From the NCBI GenBank assembly GCA_052148715.1, contig JBKQHQ010000279.1, forward strand, positions 25,721 through 89,720: 64,000 nt of DNA. The letters run 5' to 3'. Each line of letters begins with the position of its first letter. The first letter of the stretch is position 1. The DNA comes from JBKQHQ01 sp052148715. Its GTDB lineage: Bacteria; Pseudomonadota; Alphaproteobacteria; Rhizobiales; Xanthobacteraceae. The notes beneath the pieces are model-generated. The model was not told where the DNA came from. It was given only the letters and a program-made list of their open reading frames with translations, and did no database searches. Shown here piece after piece: positions 16,525 through 24,401 of this stretch. The translations under genes and the position numbers were made by a program.

Positions 16525-17823
16525 TCAGCCGGCAAAAATCCGCTCAAAAGCGGCGGCGATGCGAAAAAGCCTTCTATCATCCCCGTTGCGCGCGACCACC
16601 ATGAACCCGACCGGCAACTCGCCTTGCTGATGCAGCGGCAGCGAGACGGCGCAGAGATCGAAGAAGTTGGCAATGCCGGTATTGCGCAGAAGAAGCGTGT
16701 TCTTGGCGGTGAAGCCGGCCGGCGTCGCCACCTCGTCGATGCGCGGCGCGATGATCGGCACGGTCGGCATCACCAGCGCGTCGATATCGGCGAGGCGAGC
16801 ATCCATGGCGCGAGCGAGCTCGGCGCGCTCGCGCAGCATCTCGATGTAGTCGGCGGCCGAGATTTGGCCACCCCGCTCGATGCGCAGACGCACATTCGGA
16901 TCGATGTCGTTGCCACGGCGCGTCAGCCGCTCGCGATGGATCGCAAAGGACTCAGCCGGCGCGATGCCGCCCTTTCGATTGACCTGCAGCATCGTCTCGA
17001 GCGGAGGCAAGTCTTCGCTCGCGAGCCGCACGCCGGCCTGGGTCAGTCGGTCCAGCGCTTGCGGGAAACGCCTACTCACGGTGGCGTCGAGATCCCGCAT
17101 CGGCCATCCGGATAAAAGGCCGCAACGCAGGCCAGCCAGCGGAAACGGTTCGAGCAGCAGCGGCTCCTGGCCCGCCATGACCGCATCGGCCGTCGCACAA
17201 TCGGCGACCGAGCGCGCCAGCGGGCCGACCGAATCGAGCGTATAGGACAGCGGGAAGGCACCCTGCGTCGGAATGCGCTGCCGGCTGGGCTTGTACCCCA
17301 CGATCCCGCATAGCGCGGCCGGAATGCGGGTCGAGCCGCCGGTGTCGCTGCCGATGGCGATCTCGCACATCGCATCCGCCACCGCGACGGCGCCGCCCGA
17401 GGTCGAGCCGCCGGGAATCCGGGCGCGGTCGGCCGGATTGCCGGGCGTGCCGAGATGCGGATTGGCGCCGATGGCCGAAAAGGCAAATTCGGTCATGTTG
17501 GTCTTGGCGACGATGACGCCGCCGGCTTGGCGCAGCCGCCGGATTGCGGGTGCGTCTCTTGCGGCCGGCGCCGCCTCGTCGGCGAGGACTTTTGAGCCGG
17601 CCCGGGTCGGCTCGCCCGCGACATCGAACAGGTCCTTGATGGTCAGAATCGCGCCGTCGAGCGGCCCGAGCGCCATGCCGTGACGCGCGCGCGCGTCGGC
17701 TGCATCCGCCGCCGCCCGTGCCGCATCCGCGTAGACGGTCGGACAGGCGCGAGCCCCCTCGCCTTGCGGATCGGCGATCCGCGCCAGCGCCTGCTCCAAA
17801 CGGTCACGGGATTTGCCCGGCAT
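16525..17823 (-). CDS. Amidase signature family enzyme
   Basis: A 432-residue amidase. The Ser-cisSer-Lys triad can be placed at K63 (LTIKDLFDV), S140 (PGGSTSGG) and S164 (GSDTGGSTR), with the same 24-residue spacing between the two serines as in malonamidase and FAAH. It has no signal peptide, so it acts in the cytoplasm on an imported amide or ester. It is the first gene of the leftward operon with the Liv-type importer and is divergent from the paaG-like gene. Substrate specificity (aryl amide, acetamide, allophanate) cannot be decided. Confidence 0.9.
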   Translation of the reverse strand: MPGKSRDRLEQALARIADPQGEGARACPTVYADAARAAADAADARARHGMALGPLDGAILTIKDLFDVAGEPTRAGSKVLADEAAPAARDAPAIRRLRQAGGVIVAKTNMTEFAFSAIGANPHLGTPGNPADRARIPGGSTSGGAVAVADAMCEIAIGSDTGGSTRIPAALCGIVGYKPSRQRIPTQGAFPLSYTLDSVGPLARSVADCATADAVMAGQEPLLLEPFPLAGLRCGLLSGWPMRDLDATVSRRFPQALDRLTQAGVRLASEDLPPLETMLQVNRKGGIAPAESFAIHRERLTRRGNDIDPNVRLRIERGGQISAADYIEMLRERAELARAMDARLADIDALVMPTVPIIAPRIDEVATPAGFTAKNTLLLRNTGIANFFDLCAVSLPLHQQGELPVGFMVVARNGDDRRLFRIAAAFERIFAG

Positions 17824-17877
17824 CGATCGCCCCCTGGACTGGTCAGGGTGATGTAGAGGTCATCCACGGCTCGCGGC

Positions 17878-17910
17878 AAGTTTCTTGGAAGTTTCTTGGA
17901 AGTTTCTTGG
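17878..17910. repeat. Three perfect tandem copies of an 11-bp unit
   Basis: The unit AAGTTTCTTGG occurs at 17878-17888, 17889-17899 and 17900-17910 without mismatch. It lies in the 183-bp gap between the divergent amidase and paaG-like genes. The 11-bp period places each copy on the same face of the helix, which fits iterated regulator sites; chance slippage is the alternative. Confidence 0.7.
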
Positions 17911-18006
17911 AGCCTCTCAGACCGGCGCGCAAAGCTCCCCCGCCCGCCGGTCATGGTGAGGAAGGCGCGCCTGCAGTAGACTGGATGCGCTGCAGAGGAG
18001 GTGATG

Positions 18007-18807
18007 ATGGACGAGGCACCGGTTCTGGTCGAGGCGCGCACCGGGTATCGAATCATTGCGCTCAACCGGCCGCAGCGGCTCAACGCCGTCACCGAAGCGA
18101 TGCACGTGGCGCTGCGCGCGGCGATCGGCGAGGCGGAAGCGGACCCCTCTTGCCGGGCGCTGCTCCTCACCGGCGCCGGACGCGGCTTCTGCGCCGGTCA
18201 GGACCTCAATGATCGCCTGGCGAAGCCCGGCGAGCCTGCGCCGGTGCCCGGCGGCGCGCTCGAGCAATACTACAACCCGCTGATCCGCAAGCTGCGCTCG
18301 CTCCCCTTCCCGGTCATTGCCGCGGTGAACGGCGTCGCCGCGGGCGCCGGCGCCAATCTGGCGCTGGCCTGCGATATCGTGCTGGCGGCGCGATCGGCAA
18401 GCTTCGTGCAGGCGTTCGCCAAGATCGGCCTCATTCCGGATTCCGGCGGAACCTGGTTCCTGCCGCGCCTCGTCGGCAGCGCGCGCGCGCGCGGGCTTGC
18501 GCTGCTCGCCGAGCCGCTTCCGGCCGCGCAGGCGGAAGCGTGGGGGTTGATCTGGAAGGCGGTCGACGACGCGGCACTGATGCAGGAGGCGGAGCGCCTC
18601 TGCGTCCACTTCGCCTCGGCCCCGACCCACGGGCTTGGCCTGATCAAGCGCGCGCTCGATGCCGCTGAGACCAATGATCTCGCGACGCAGCTCGACCTCG
18701 AATGCGACCTGCAGCGCGAGGCCGGCCTTCACCCGGATTATGCCGAAGGCGTGCGCGCTTTCATTGAAAAGCGCCGGCCGGCTTTCAGCAACCGGCGAGG
18801 GACCTGA
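18007..18807 (+). CDS. paaG: Enoyl-CoA hydratase/isomerase, PaaG-like
   Basis: A 266-residue crotonase-fold enzyme. PaaG, the ring-1,2-epoxyphenylacetyl-CoA isomerase, is suggested by CAGQDLNDR, by AAGAGANLALACDIVLAA (oxyanion-hole region) and by FAKIGLIPDSGGTWFLPRL. The cluster GTGATGATG gives three starts; ATG 18007 is favoured since GAGGAG ends 7 bases before it. The next gene, 2 bp later, is a PaaI-like thioesterase, the same pair found in phenylacetate operons. The rest of the paa set (paaABCDE, paaK) is absent here, so the pair may serve another aryl-CoA route. Confidence 0.8.
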   Translation: MDEAPVLVEARTGYRIIALNRPQRLNAVTEAMHVALRAAIGEAEADPSCRALLLTGAGRGFCAGQDLNDRLAKPGEPAPVPGGALEQYYNPLIRKLRSLPFPVIAAVNGVAAGAGANLALACDIVLAARSASFVQAFAKIGLIPDSGGTWFLPRLVGSARARGLALLAEPLPAAQAEAWGLIWKAVDDAALMQEAERLCVHFASAPTHGLGLIKRALDAAETNDLATQLDLECDLQREAGLHPDYAEGVRAFIEKRRPAFSNRRGT

Positions 18808-18809
18808 CC

Positions 18810-19268
18810 GTGGACGCCAACGCCCTCGCGCGCGCCTGCGCCGACGCCATGTGGGCGGACGACGCCGCAACCCGCAGCCTCAACGTGCAGCTCATTTCCG
18901 TCGAGCCCGGCCACGCCGTGCTGGCAATGGCGGTCGGCGGGCCGATGGTCAACGCGCATGGCATCTGTCACGGCGGGTACATCTTCGCGCTCGCGGAGTC
19001 CGCCCTCGCTTATGCCTGCAACACCTACAATCGGCGCAGCATCTCGCAACATTGCTCGATCACCTTTCTCGCCGCGGCCGAGCTCGGCGATACGCTCGTC
19101 GCCAAGGCGGTCGAGCGGCAGCGTGCCGGACTCACGGGCGTCTACGACGTGACGGTGACGCGCGACGAAGGCTTCGTCATTGCGGAATTCCGCGGCATCT
19201 CCCGCATCGTCGACGGCGAATGGGTGCCCGGCGCCAAGCCGCGCGGCGTACGCCCGGCGAAGCCGTAG
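18810..19268 (+). CDS. paaI: Hotdog-fold acyl-CoA thioesterase, PaaI-like
   Basis: A 152-residue hotdog thioesterase. The PaaI motif reads CHGGYIFALAESALAYACN, followed by SITFLAAAELGDTLVAKA. The residue at the position of the catalytic Asp of E. coli PaaI (HGG..F.LAD) is Glu, E63. GTG 18810 starts 2 bp after the paaG-like stop. In phenylacetate catabolism PaaI hydrolyses stalled hydroxyphenylacetyl-CoA esters and frees CoA. The C-terminal WVPGAKPRGVRPAKP tail is basic. Confidence 0.82.
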   Translation: MDANALARACADAMWADDAATRSLNVQLISVEPGHAVLAMAVGGPMVNAHGICHGGYIFALAESALAYACNTYNRRSISQHCSITFLAAAELGDTLVAKAVERQRAGLTGVYDVTVTRDEGFVIAEFRGISRIVDGEWVPGAKPRGVRPAKP

Positions 19269-19346
19269 CGCTCGCTGCGGCTGCCCCTCCCCTACCCGCG
19301 GTCGAGGCCCTATGATGCGGCAAAGCCCGACGCGGAAAGGATGCCC

Positions 19347-20249
19347 ATGACCCGTCGCAACACCCCCCGCCTCTGTTTCATCGGCTTTGGCGAAGCCGGC
19401 CAAGCGCTCGCGTCAGGGCTGCGCGACGCGGGCGCCGAAAGCATGTCGGCGTGGGACATCCTGTTTCCCGAGACCGACGGACAACGGCTTCGCCAAGCGG
19501 GCGAGAAGATCGGGGTGCGGCTTGCCGCCTCCGCCGCGGATGCCGTGCGCGAGGCCGATATCATCATTTCCGCCGTGACCGCCGCCTCGAGCCTGGAAGC
19601 GGCCGAGGCGATCCGGCCGCATCTCTCCGGGCATGCCTTCTTTCTCGACATCAATTCGGTGTCGCCCGGCCGCAAGCAGGCAACGGCAAAGCTCCTCGCC
19701 GATGCCGCCCGCTATGTGGACGTTGCAGTCATGGCGCCGGTGCACCCCGCCCGGCACCAGACACCGGTACTGCTCGCGGGTCCGCACGCGCAAGCCATCG
19801 AGCCTATCTTGCGTGAATTCGACATGCGGGCATCGACCGCCGGATCCGAGGTCGGCGCGGCAGCGGCGATCAAGATGGTGCGCAGCGTCATGATCAAGGG
19901 GATGGAGGCGCTCACCCTCGAATGCTTCGTCGCGGCGGCGCGTGCCGGCGTCGAGGAGCAGGTGATCGCCTCGCTGTCGAAGAGCTTTCCCACGCTCGAT
20001 TGGACCAAGATCATCGAATACAATCTCGAACGGATGGCGAGCCACGGCACGCGCCGCGCGGCGGAGATGGAGGAAGTGGCCGACACCCTGCGGGAGCTCG
20101 GGATCGAGCCGCACATGGCCACCGCAACCGTCCAGCGCCAGCGGCAGATGGGGCAGATCGGCAAGCAGCAGAGCGTGCGCGGCTCCCTCAAGGAAGGGCG
20201 GACGGCATTGCTGCGCGCGATCAGCGCCGCCGGGCCGGATCGGCATTGA
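19347..20249 (+). CDS. NAD(P)-dependent oxidoreductase, 6-phosphogluconate-dehydrogenase-like with DUF1932-type C-terminus
   Basis: A 300-residue dehydrogenase. The N-terminal Rossmann motif is FIGFGEAGQALASGL, followed by the serine region DINSVSPGRK and a helical C-terminal half with AAIKMVRSVMIKGMEAL, which contains the usual catalytic Lys. ATG 19347 is preferred over 19341 because GGAAAGG directly abuts the first ATG and sits 6 bases from the second. It lies 78 bp after the paaI-like gene and 31 bp before the MetE-like gene. This family oxidises beta-hydroxyacids; the substrate is not known. Confidence 0.82.
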   Translation: MTRRNTPRLCFIGFGEAGQALASGLRDAGAESMSAWDILFPETDGQRLRQAGEKIGVRLAASAADAVREADIIISAVTAASSLEAAEAIRPHLSGHAFFLDINSVSPGRKQATAKLLADAARYVDVAVMAPVHPARHQTPVLLAGPHAQAIEPILREFDMRASTAGSEVGAAAAIKMVRSVMIKGMEALTLECFVAAARAGVEEQVIASLSKSFPTLDWTKIIEYNLERMASHGTRRAAEMEEVADTLRELGIEPHMATATVQRQRQMGQIGKQQSVRGSLKEGRTALLRAISAAGPDRH

Positions 20250-20280
20250 GGCGAGCCGCTAATCGCGCAGGAGAGACGGC

Positions 20281-21471
20281 ATGCAGCGCAGCACGCGGCG
20301 AATCCTCACCACGCACGTGGGCAGCCTGATCCGTCCACCGGAGCTCGTCGCGTTGCTCAAGGCCAAGCAGAATGGCGAGGCGATCGACGAGGCGGCGTTC
20401 GACACGGCCTTGCAGAAGGCCATCGCGCAGATCGTGCGCGCGCAAGTCGATATCGGCCTTGATGTCGTCAACGACGGCGAGTTCGGAAAATCCATCAGCT
20501 GGTCGCGCTATGTGCTCGAACGCGTGCGCGGCTTCGAGCACCGCGCGCGCGACCGTAATGATCGCAGCTTCGCCCGCTCGACCTACGGCAAGGACCGTCG
20601 CGATTTTGCCGACTTCTACAGGGATTACGACATCGCCCAAGGCTTCACGAGCATGAACGACTGGGCCGTCACCGGGCCGATATCCTACCAAGGGCAGGCC
20701 GCCATTCGCCGCGATATCGCCGCGCTGAAGCAAGCGACCTCGGGGGTTGCGGCCGAGGACGTCTTCATGTGCGCGGTGGCGCCCTCGAGCGTCGCGCTCG
20801 ATCGCATCGATGAATACTACAAGCGCGAGGAAGATTACCTCTACGCGATCGCCGAGGCGCTGCGCGAGGAATACAAGGCCATCGTCGCGGCGGGTTTTGT
20901 GCTGCAGGTCGATGACGCTTTCATCGCCACCTACTACGACGTGATCGTTCCGCCCGGAACGCTCGAGGACTATCGCAGGTGGGCCGAGCTGCGGGTCGAC
21001 GTGCTCAATCATGCGCTTGCGGGAATCCCGGAAGAGCGGACGCGCTATCACGTCTGCTGGGGCAGTTGGAACGGGCCGCACGTCTCCGACGTCGGGCTCA
21101 AGGACATCGTCGATCTGATTTTGCGCGTGCGCGTCGGCGGCTATTCGATCGAGATGGCCAATCCGCGCCATGAGCACGAATGGCGCGTGTGGGAAAGCAC
21201 CAAGCTTCCCGCCGGGAAGGTGTTGCTGCCCGGCCTGATCAGCCACTCGACCAACGTGGTCGAGCATCCTGAGCTCGTTGCCGAACGGATCACGCGGCTT
21301 GCAAAGCTGGTGGGCCGCGAGAACGTCATCGCCAGCACCGATTGCGGCTTCGCCCAGGGCCCATTCGTCCAGCGGGTCCATCCGTCCATCATGTGGGCCA
21401 AGCTGCGGGCGCTGACCGAAGGTGCCCGGATCGCCAGCCGCGAGTTGTGGGGAAGAGCGGCGGCGGGCTAG
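20281..21471 (+). CDS. Cobalamin-independent methionine synthase II (MetE C-terminal)-like enzyme
   Basis: A 396-residue TIM-barrel protein matching the catalytic half of MetE and related thiol transferases. The beginning TTHVGSLIRPPEL is diagnostic. Likely zinc ligands are H and C in RYHVCWG, an acid in the SIEMANPRHEHE strand, and C in ASTDCGFAQG. It is half the size of full MetE, so it is not a complete methionine synthase. Homologues include epoxyalkane:CoM transferase and demethylation enzymes of lignin-derived aromatics. A methyl- or alkyl-transfer step in the local aromatic pathway is plausible. Confidence 0.82.
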   Translation: MQRSTRRILTTHVGSLIRPPELVALLKAKQNGEAIDEAAFDTALQKAIAQIVRAQVDIGLDVVNDGEFGKSISWSRYVLERVRGFEHRARDRNDRSFARSTYGKDRRDFADFYRDYDIAQGFTSMNDWAVTGPISYQGQAAIRRDIAALKQATSGVAAEDVFMCAVAPSSVALDRIDEYYKREEDYLYAIAEALREEYKAIVAAGFVLQVDDAFIATYYDVIVPPGTLEDYRRWAELRVDVLNHALAGIPEERTRYHVCWGSWNGPHVSDVGLKDIVDLILRVRVGGYSIEMANPRHEHEWRVWESTKLPAGKVLLPGLISHSTNVVEHPELVAERITRLAKLVGRENVIASTDCGFAQGPFVQRVHPSIMWAKLRALTEGARIASRELWGRAAAG

Positions 21472-21506
21472 CGACGCGATGGGTTTCACCAAGCGGCTCA
21501 ACCCAT

Positions 21507-22472
21507 TTACTGGCCACGCGGCGGAATCTGGACTAGCTCGGCGAGTTGCTCCTTGGTCAACGGCTTGTCGAGGAATTTCAGCTTCACGGCGTCGCGCACC
21601 GCGCCGTCGATGTCCGCCATCCGGTCGGATTGCAACACCTCTTTCGGCTGAAACCGCTTGACGGAATCCGCAACCAACGCCTCCGGAATTTTCAGTTTCT
21701 CCGCATACATCCTGATCGCCTTGGGATCGGAGTACATCCAGTCGGCGGCTTCGCGATAGCCCTGCACGAAGCGCAGGATCGCGTCCTTCTTCGTCTTCAA
21801 TGCATCGGCATTGACAATGATCGCCCGCACGGTCTGGTTCCGAAGCGAGGGAACGTCACTGCCGCGCGCAAGAATGCGGATCTTGCCATCTTTCAGTTCC
21901 TGCAGGCCGAACGGCGGCGCCGCCCAACCGATGTCGATCTGGCCCGACATGACCTGCGTCAAGGTCGCTGCGGGGCCGCCGGTCGCCGTTGGCCTCCCCT
22001 TGCATCCAAGCTCGTCGACAAAAGCGACAACGATGTTGTTGGAGCTCGATCCGTTGGTGGAATAGGCGATGGTGTTGCCCGCCGTCACGTCGCTCAAGCT
22101 CTTGAGTGGCGAGTCCGCCTTGACATACCAATAGAGGTCGCCGGTGCCGGTGAACGCGGGCAGGAGAATCCGGACCGGCGCACCCTTGGCGAACGCACGC
22201 ATCACGCCGGCCACGCCGACGCCGCCGCCGAGGTCGGCGCTGCCCGAGATCACCGCCTGGATCGTTTCGCCGGCCCCGTCGGTCCCGACCGCATCCAGCA
22301 CGAGTCCATGCTGCTTGAAGATGCCGGCGTCCTGACCGAGCGTCGGCGCCTGGTTCTCCCAATTGTTGATTTGGCCGATCGCGACGCTCAGCTTGTCGTC
22401 GGCGAACGCGTTGGAGCCCAACAGTGCTGCGGTGAGCACACCCGCGCAGCCAAATTTTCCTACAACCCTCAT
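21507..22472 (-). CDS. NitT/TauT-type ABC transporter substrate-binding protein
   Basis: A 321-residue receptor of the SsuA/ThiY group. Signal peptide AGVLTAALLGSNAFA, then KLSVAIGQINNWENQAPTL, GIFKQHGLVLDAV and GSADLGGGVGVAGVMRAFAKG, which are standard features. ATG 22472 is preferred; upstream codons are low-complexity and antisense-like. No permease or ATPase lies next to it. The only matching subunits in the window are at 51941-55018, 29 kb away. It could bind a sulfonate, nitrate, pyrimidine or similar small organic. Confidence 0.85.
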   Translation of the reverse strand: MRVVGKFGCAGVLTAALLGSNAFADDKLSVAIGQINNWENQAPTLGQDAGIFKQHGLVLDAVGTDGAGETIQAVISGSADLGGGVGVAGVMRAFAKGAPVRILLPAFTGTGDLYWYVKADSPLKSLSDVTAGNTIAYSTNGSSSNNIVVAFVDELGCKGRPTATGGPAATLTQVMSGQIDIGWAAPPFGLQELKDGKIRILARGSDVPSLRNQTVRAIIVNADALKTKKDAILRFVQGYREAADWMYSDPKAIRMYAEKLKIPEALVADSVKRFQPKEVLQSDRMADIDGAVRDAVKLKFLDKPLTKEQLAELVQIPPRGQ

Positions 22473-22600
22473 TGAGCCGTTCTCCCTTGTCCTTCTCCGC
22501 ACGATAAATCCAAGGGCTGAGGCCGTCCATGCCGAATGCCAGAACGAAGAAGGAGGGCAGCCACCGGCCGCCCTCCTTCCGCCCAAGCCTCTTCTGTGGC

Positions 22601-23635
22601 TCAATCGATCACGTCGACAATACGCCGGTCGGCCGGGTCGATCAGCAGCACTTCGTTGTGGACGACGATGAACCGCAACGGGCTCAGTTGCGGAATTTCT
22701 GCATAAACGTCGTCCGGGAACGGCAGGAGCGTGATGCTCGCCGGCAGCACGCTGCCGACCGTGATGTCGACATCGCCGGCTGCGCCCTCAGTCGACCGCT
22801 GACTCAGCGCGGCCTGCCTGATCAGCTCTTGCTCGGTTTGCGAGAACACAAGGCTGCTTTCGACGGGCGGCGCGCTGCCGTCTGTCGGAATCACATCGAC
22901 CACCATCAGCGTGTCCGGATCCACGATGATGATATCGTCATCGTAAACGACATAGTCATAGTCGCTGTATTGCGGCACGATCCCAATGAACGCGGGCGGC
23001 AGACGAGCCAGATGCACGCGCCTTGGCACCCGCGAACCGACTGCAGCGCGGAAACCCGCGTTGCCGACCCGGTTGACGTTTTGCGATTGCGTGATCGTTT
23101 GCGCCAGTCGGGTACGCTGCGGAGCAGTCAACGCGGCGGTTGCATGCGCTCCCCTCTTGCTGCCCTCAGGACCCGCGCCGGTCGTCTGCCCTGGCTTGGT
23201 GCTTTGCTCCACGGGCGTGTTCGCAGTGCCCGTTCCGCTGATCGTCTTGCCGACCGGCGCACTTTGCAGCGTCCGCTCCTGCCGCGGCTGCGCTACGCGG
23301 CTTGTGCCGGGAAGCCGGCTTCGCCCCATACCCTCTGTTTGGCCGGTTGTTTGCCGCTGGACCCCGGTACCGATTCTCGGCGCGGGTGCGGTCGCTTGGC
23401 GAGCGGGGGCCACTTGTCTTGGAGCAGCCTGAACGCGCGGCGCCGCCTGCACGGCTCGCGGAACCGCACGAACGGGTGCCGCGGGCCGGCTGATTGCCGC
23501 GGCCGCCGGAGTCGGACGGCCCTTTTGCACGTTTTCGGCCATCAAGAGATTATGTCCGTTCGACTGCGCCATCGCGGCAGTCGCCCCGAACAGCAAGGCG
23601 GCGGCAGCCACCGTGCTGAGCAATTTCGTTGTCAT
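22601..23635 (-). CDS. DUF1236 domain protein, exported, Pro/Ala-rich
   Basis: A 344-residue protein. A signal peptide (LLSTVAAAALLFGATAAMAQ) is followed by a long low-complexity Pro/Ala/Arg/Thr-rich part (about residues 35-165), a possible cell-wall or periplasm-spanning stalk. The second half has acidic and tyrosine-rich repeats (SDYDYVVYDDDIIIVDP) and a terminal DUF1236-type unit (FIVVHNEVLLIDPADRRIVDVI). DUF1236 proteins are typical of Bradyrhizobium and relatives and have no established role. ATG 23635 gives the signal peptide at the very start. Confidence 0.82.
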   Translation of the reverse strand: MTTKLLSTVAAAALLFGATAAMAQSNGHNLLMAENVQKGRPTPAAAAISRPAAPVRAVPRAVQAAPRVQAAPRQVAPARQATAPAPRIGTGVQRQTTGQTEGMGRSRLPGTSRVAQPRQERTLQSAPVGKTISGTGTANTPVEQSTKPGQTTGAGPEGSKRGAHATAALTAPQRTRLAQTITQSQNVNRVGNAGFRAAVGSRVPRRVHLARLPPAFIGIVPQYSDYDYVVYDDDIIIVDPDTLMVVDVIPTDGSAPPVESSLVFSQTEQELIRQAALSQRSTEGAAGDVDITVGSVLPASITLLPFPDDVYAEIPQLSPLRFIVVHNEVLLIDPADRRIVDVID

Positions 23636-23832
23636 GAGGTTTAGGTTTCCTTCGCAATAGGGATAAGTTCTACTAAAACGACAACGGCGAACCCACCTCA
23701 ACTGTTCCTGCGGCTAAACGACTTTGATGGCATTCTATATTTCGTATTCTTAGCCGGCCATTGAAACCAGGGTCAGCGGATCCAGCTCCGCCGATGAGCG
23801 TTTAAAAATCAGACTGCTTTGCACACAGAACG

Positions 23833-24219
23833 CTACAGGCCCGCGACAACCTTGCTCAGCATCGATTGAACCTGCGCGGCCGTCTCCTTGAGGGTCGGGT
23901 TGTCTACAGCCTGCATCGATGCGACCGGGTCAATAGCGGCGACCTCGGTGCGACCTTGGTCGATTTCCTGCACGACGACGTTGCAGGGTAGCATCGTTCC
24001 GATCTTATCCTCAAGCTTCAACGCCTCATGCGCGAGCTTCGGATTGCAGGCCCCCAGGATCCGATAATTTCGGAAATCGACTCCGAGCTTCTGCTTGAAC
24101 GTCTGCTTGACATCGATGTCCGTGAGGATGCCGAAGCCTGCGCGCCGAAGCGCCTCCGTCGTGCGGCGCACCGCCTCGTCGAAGCCGACCGGCAGCGTCT
24201 TGCTGTAGTAATAGCCCAT
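23833..24219 (-). CDS. DUF302 domain protein
   Basis: A 128-residue cytosolic protein with the DUF302 pattern: YYSKTLPVGFDEAVRRTTEA, GFGILTDIDVKQTFKQKLG, YRILGACNPKLAHEAL and a LPCNVVVQE strand with a single Cys. GGAGATCAGG precedes ATG 24219. A perfect FNR/FixK-type box lies 53-66 bp upstream of the start, at a class II promoter distance. DUF302 proteins often accompany sulfur, redox and heavy-metal genes; a small-molecule binding role is suspected, not shown. It probably belongs to the low-oxygen/sulfide regulon of this island. Confidence 0.88.
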   Translation of the reverse strand: MGYYYSKTLPVGFDEAVRRTTEALRRAGFGILTDIDVKQTFKQKLGVDFRNYRILGACNPKLAHEALKLEDKIGTMLPCNVVVQEIDQGRTEVAAIDPVASMQAVDNPTLKETAAQVQSMLSKVVAGL

Positions 24220-24271
24220 CCTGATCTCCTGCTCTGAAAAAATAGGATCGTCTCCCCGCCAAGGCGTCGCA

Positions 24272-24285
24272 TTGAGCCAGATCAA
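24272..24285 (-). promoter_or_regulatory. FNR/FixK-type box upstream of the DUF302 gene
   Basis: TTGAGCCAGATCAA fits the TTGA-N6-TCAA consensus of FNR/FixK regulators. The box centre is about 59 bp before the DUF302 start codon. The same 14-mer with similar flanks occurs at 31315-31328 before the RND operon. Confidence 0.65.
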
Positions 24286-24401
24286 TGACCGGGATCGCAG
24301 TCGGTTGAGGAGATCAATCCCCGGCCAATGCTCCGCAGATCGGTTCTACGACCTCGGTCGTCGGAACCTGATTCTGCTTCGAAGGGCCAAAACCAGCACG
24401 G

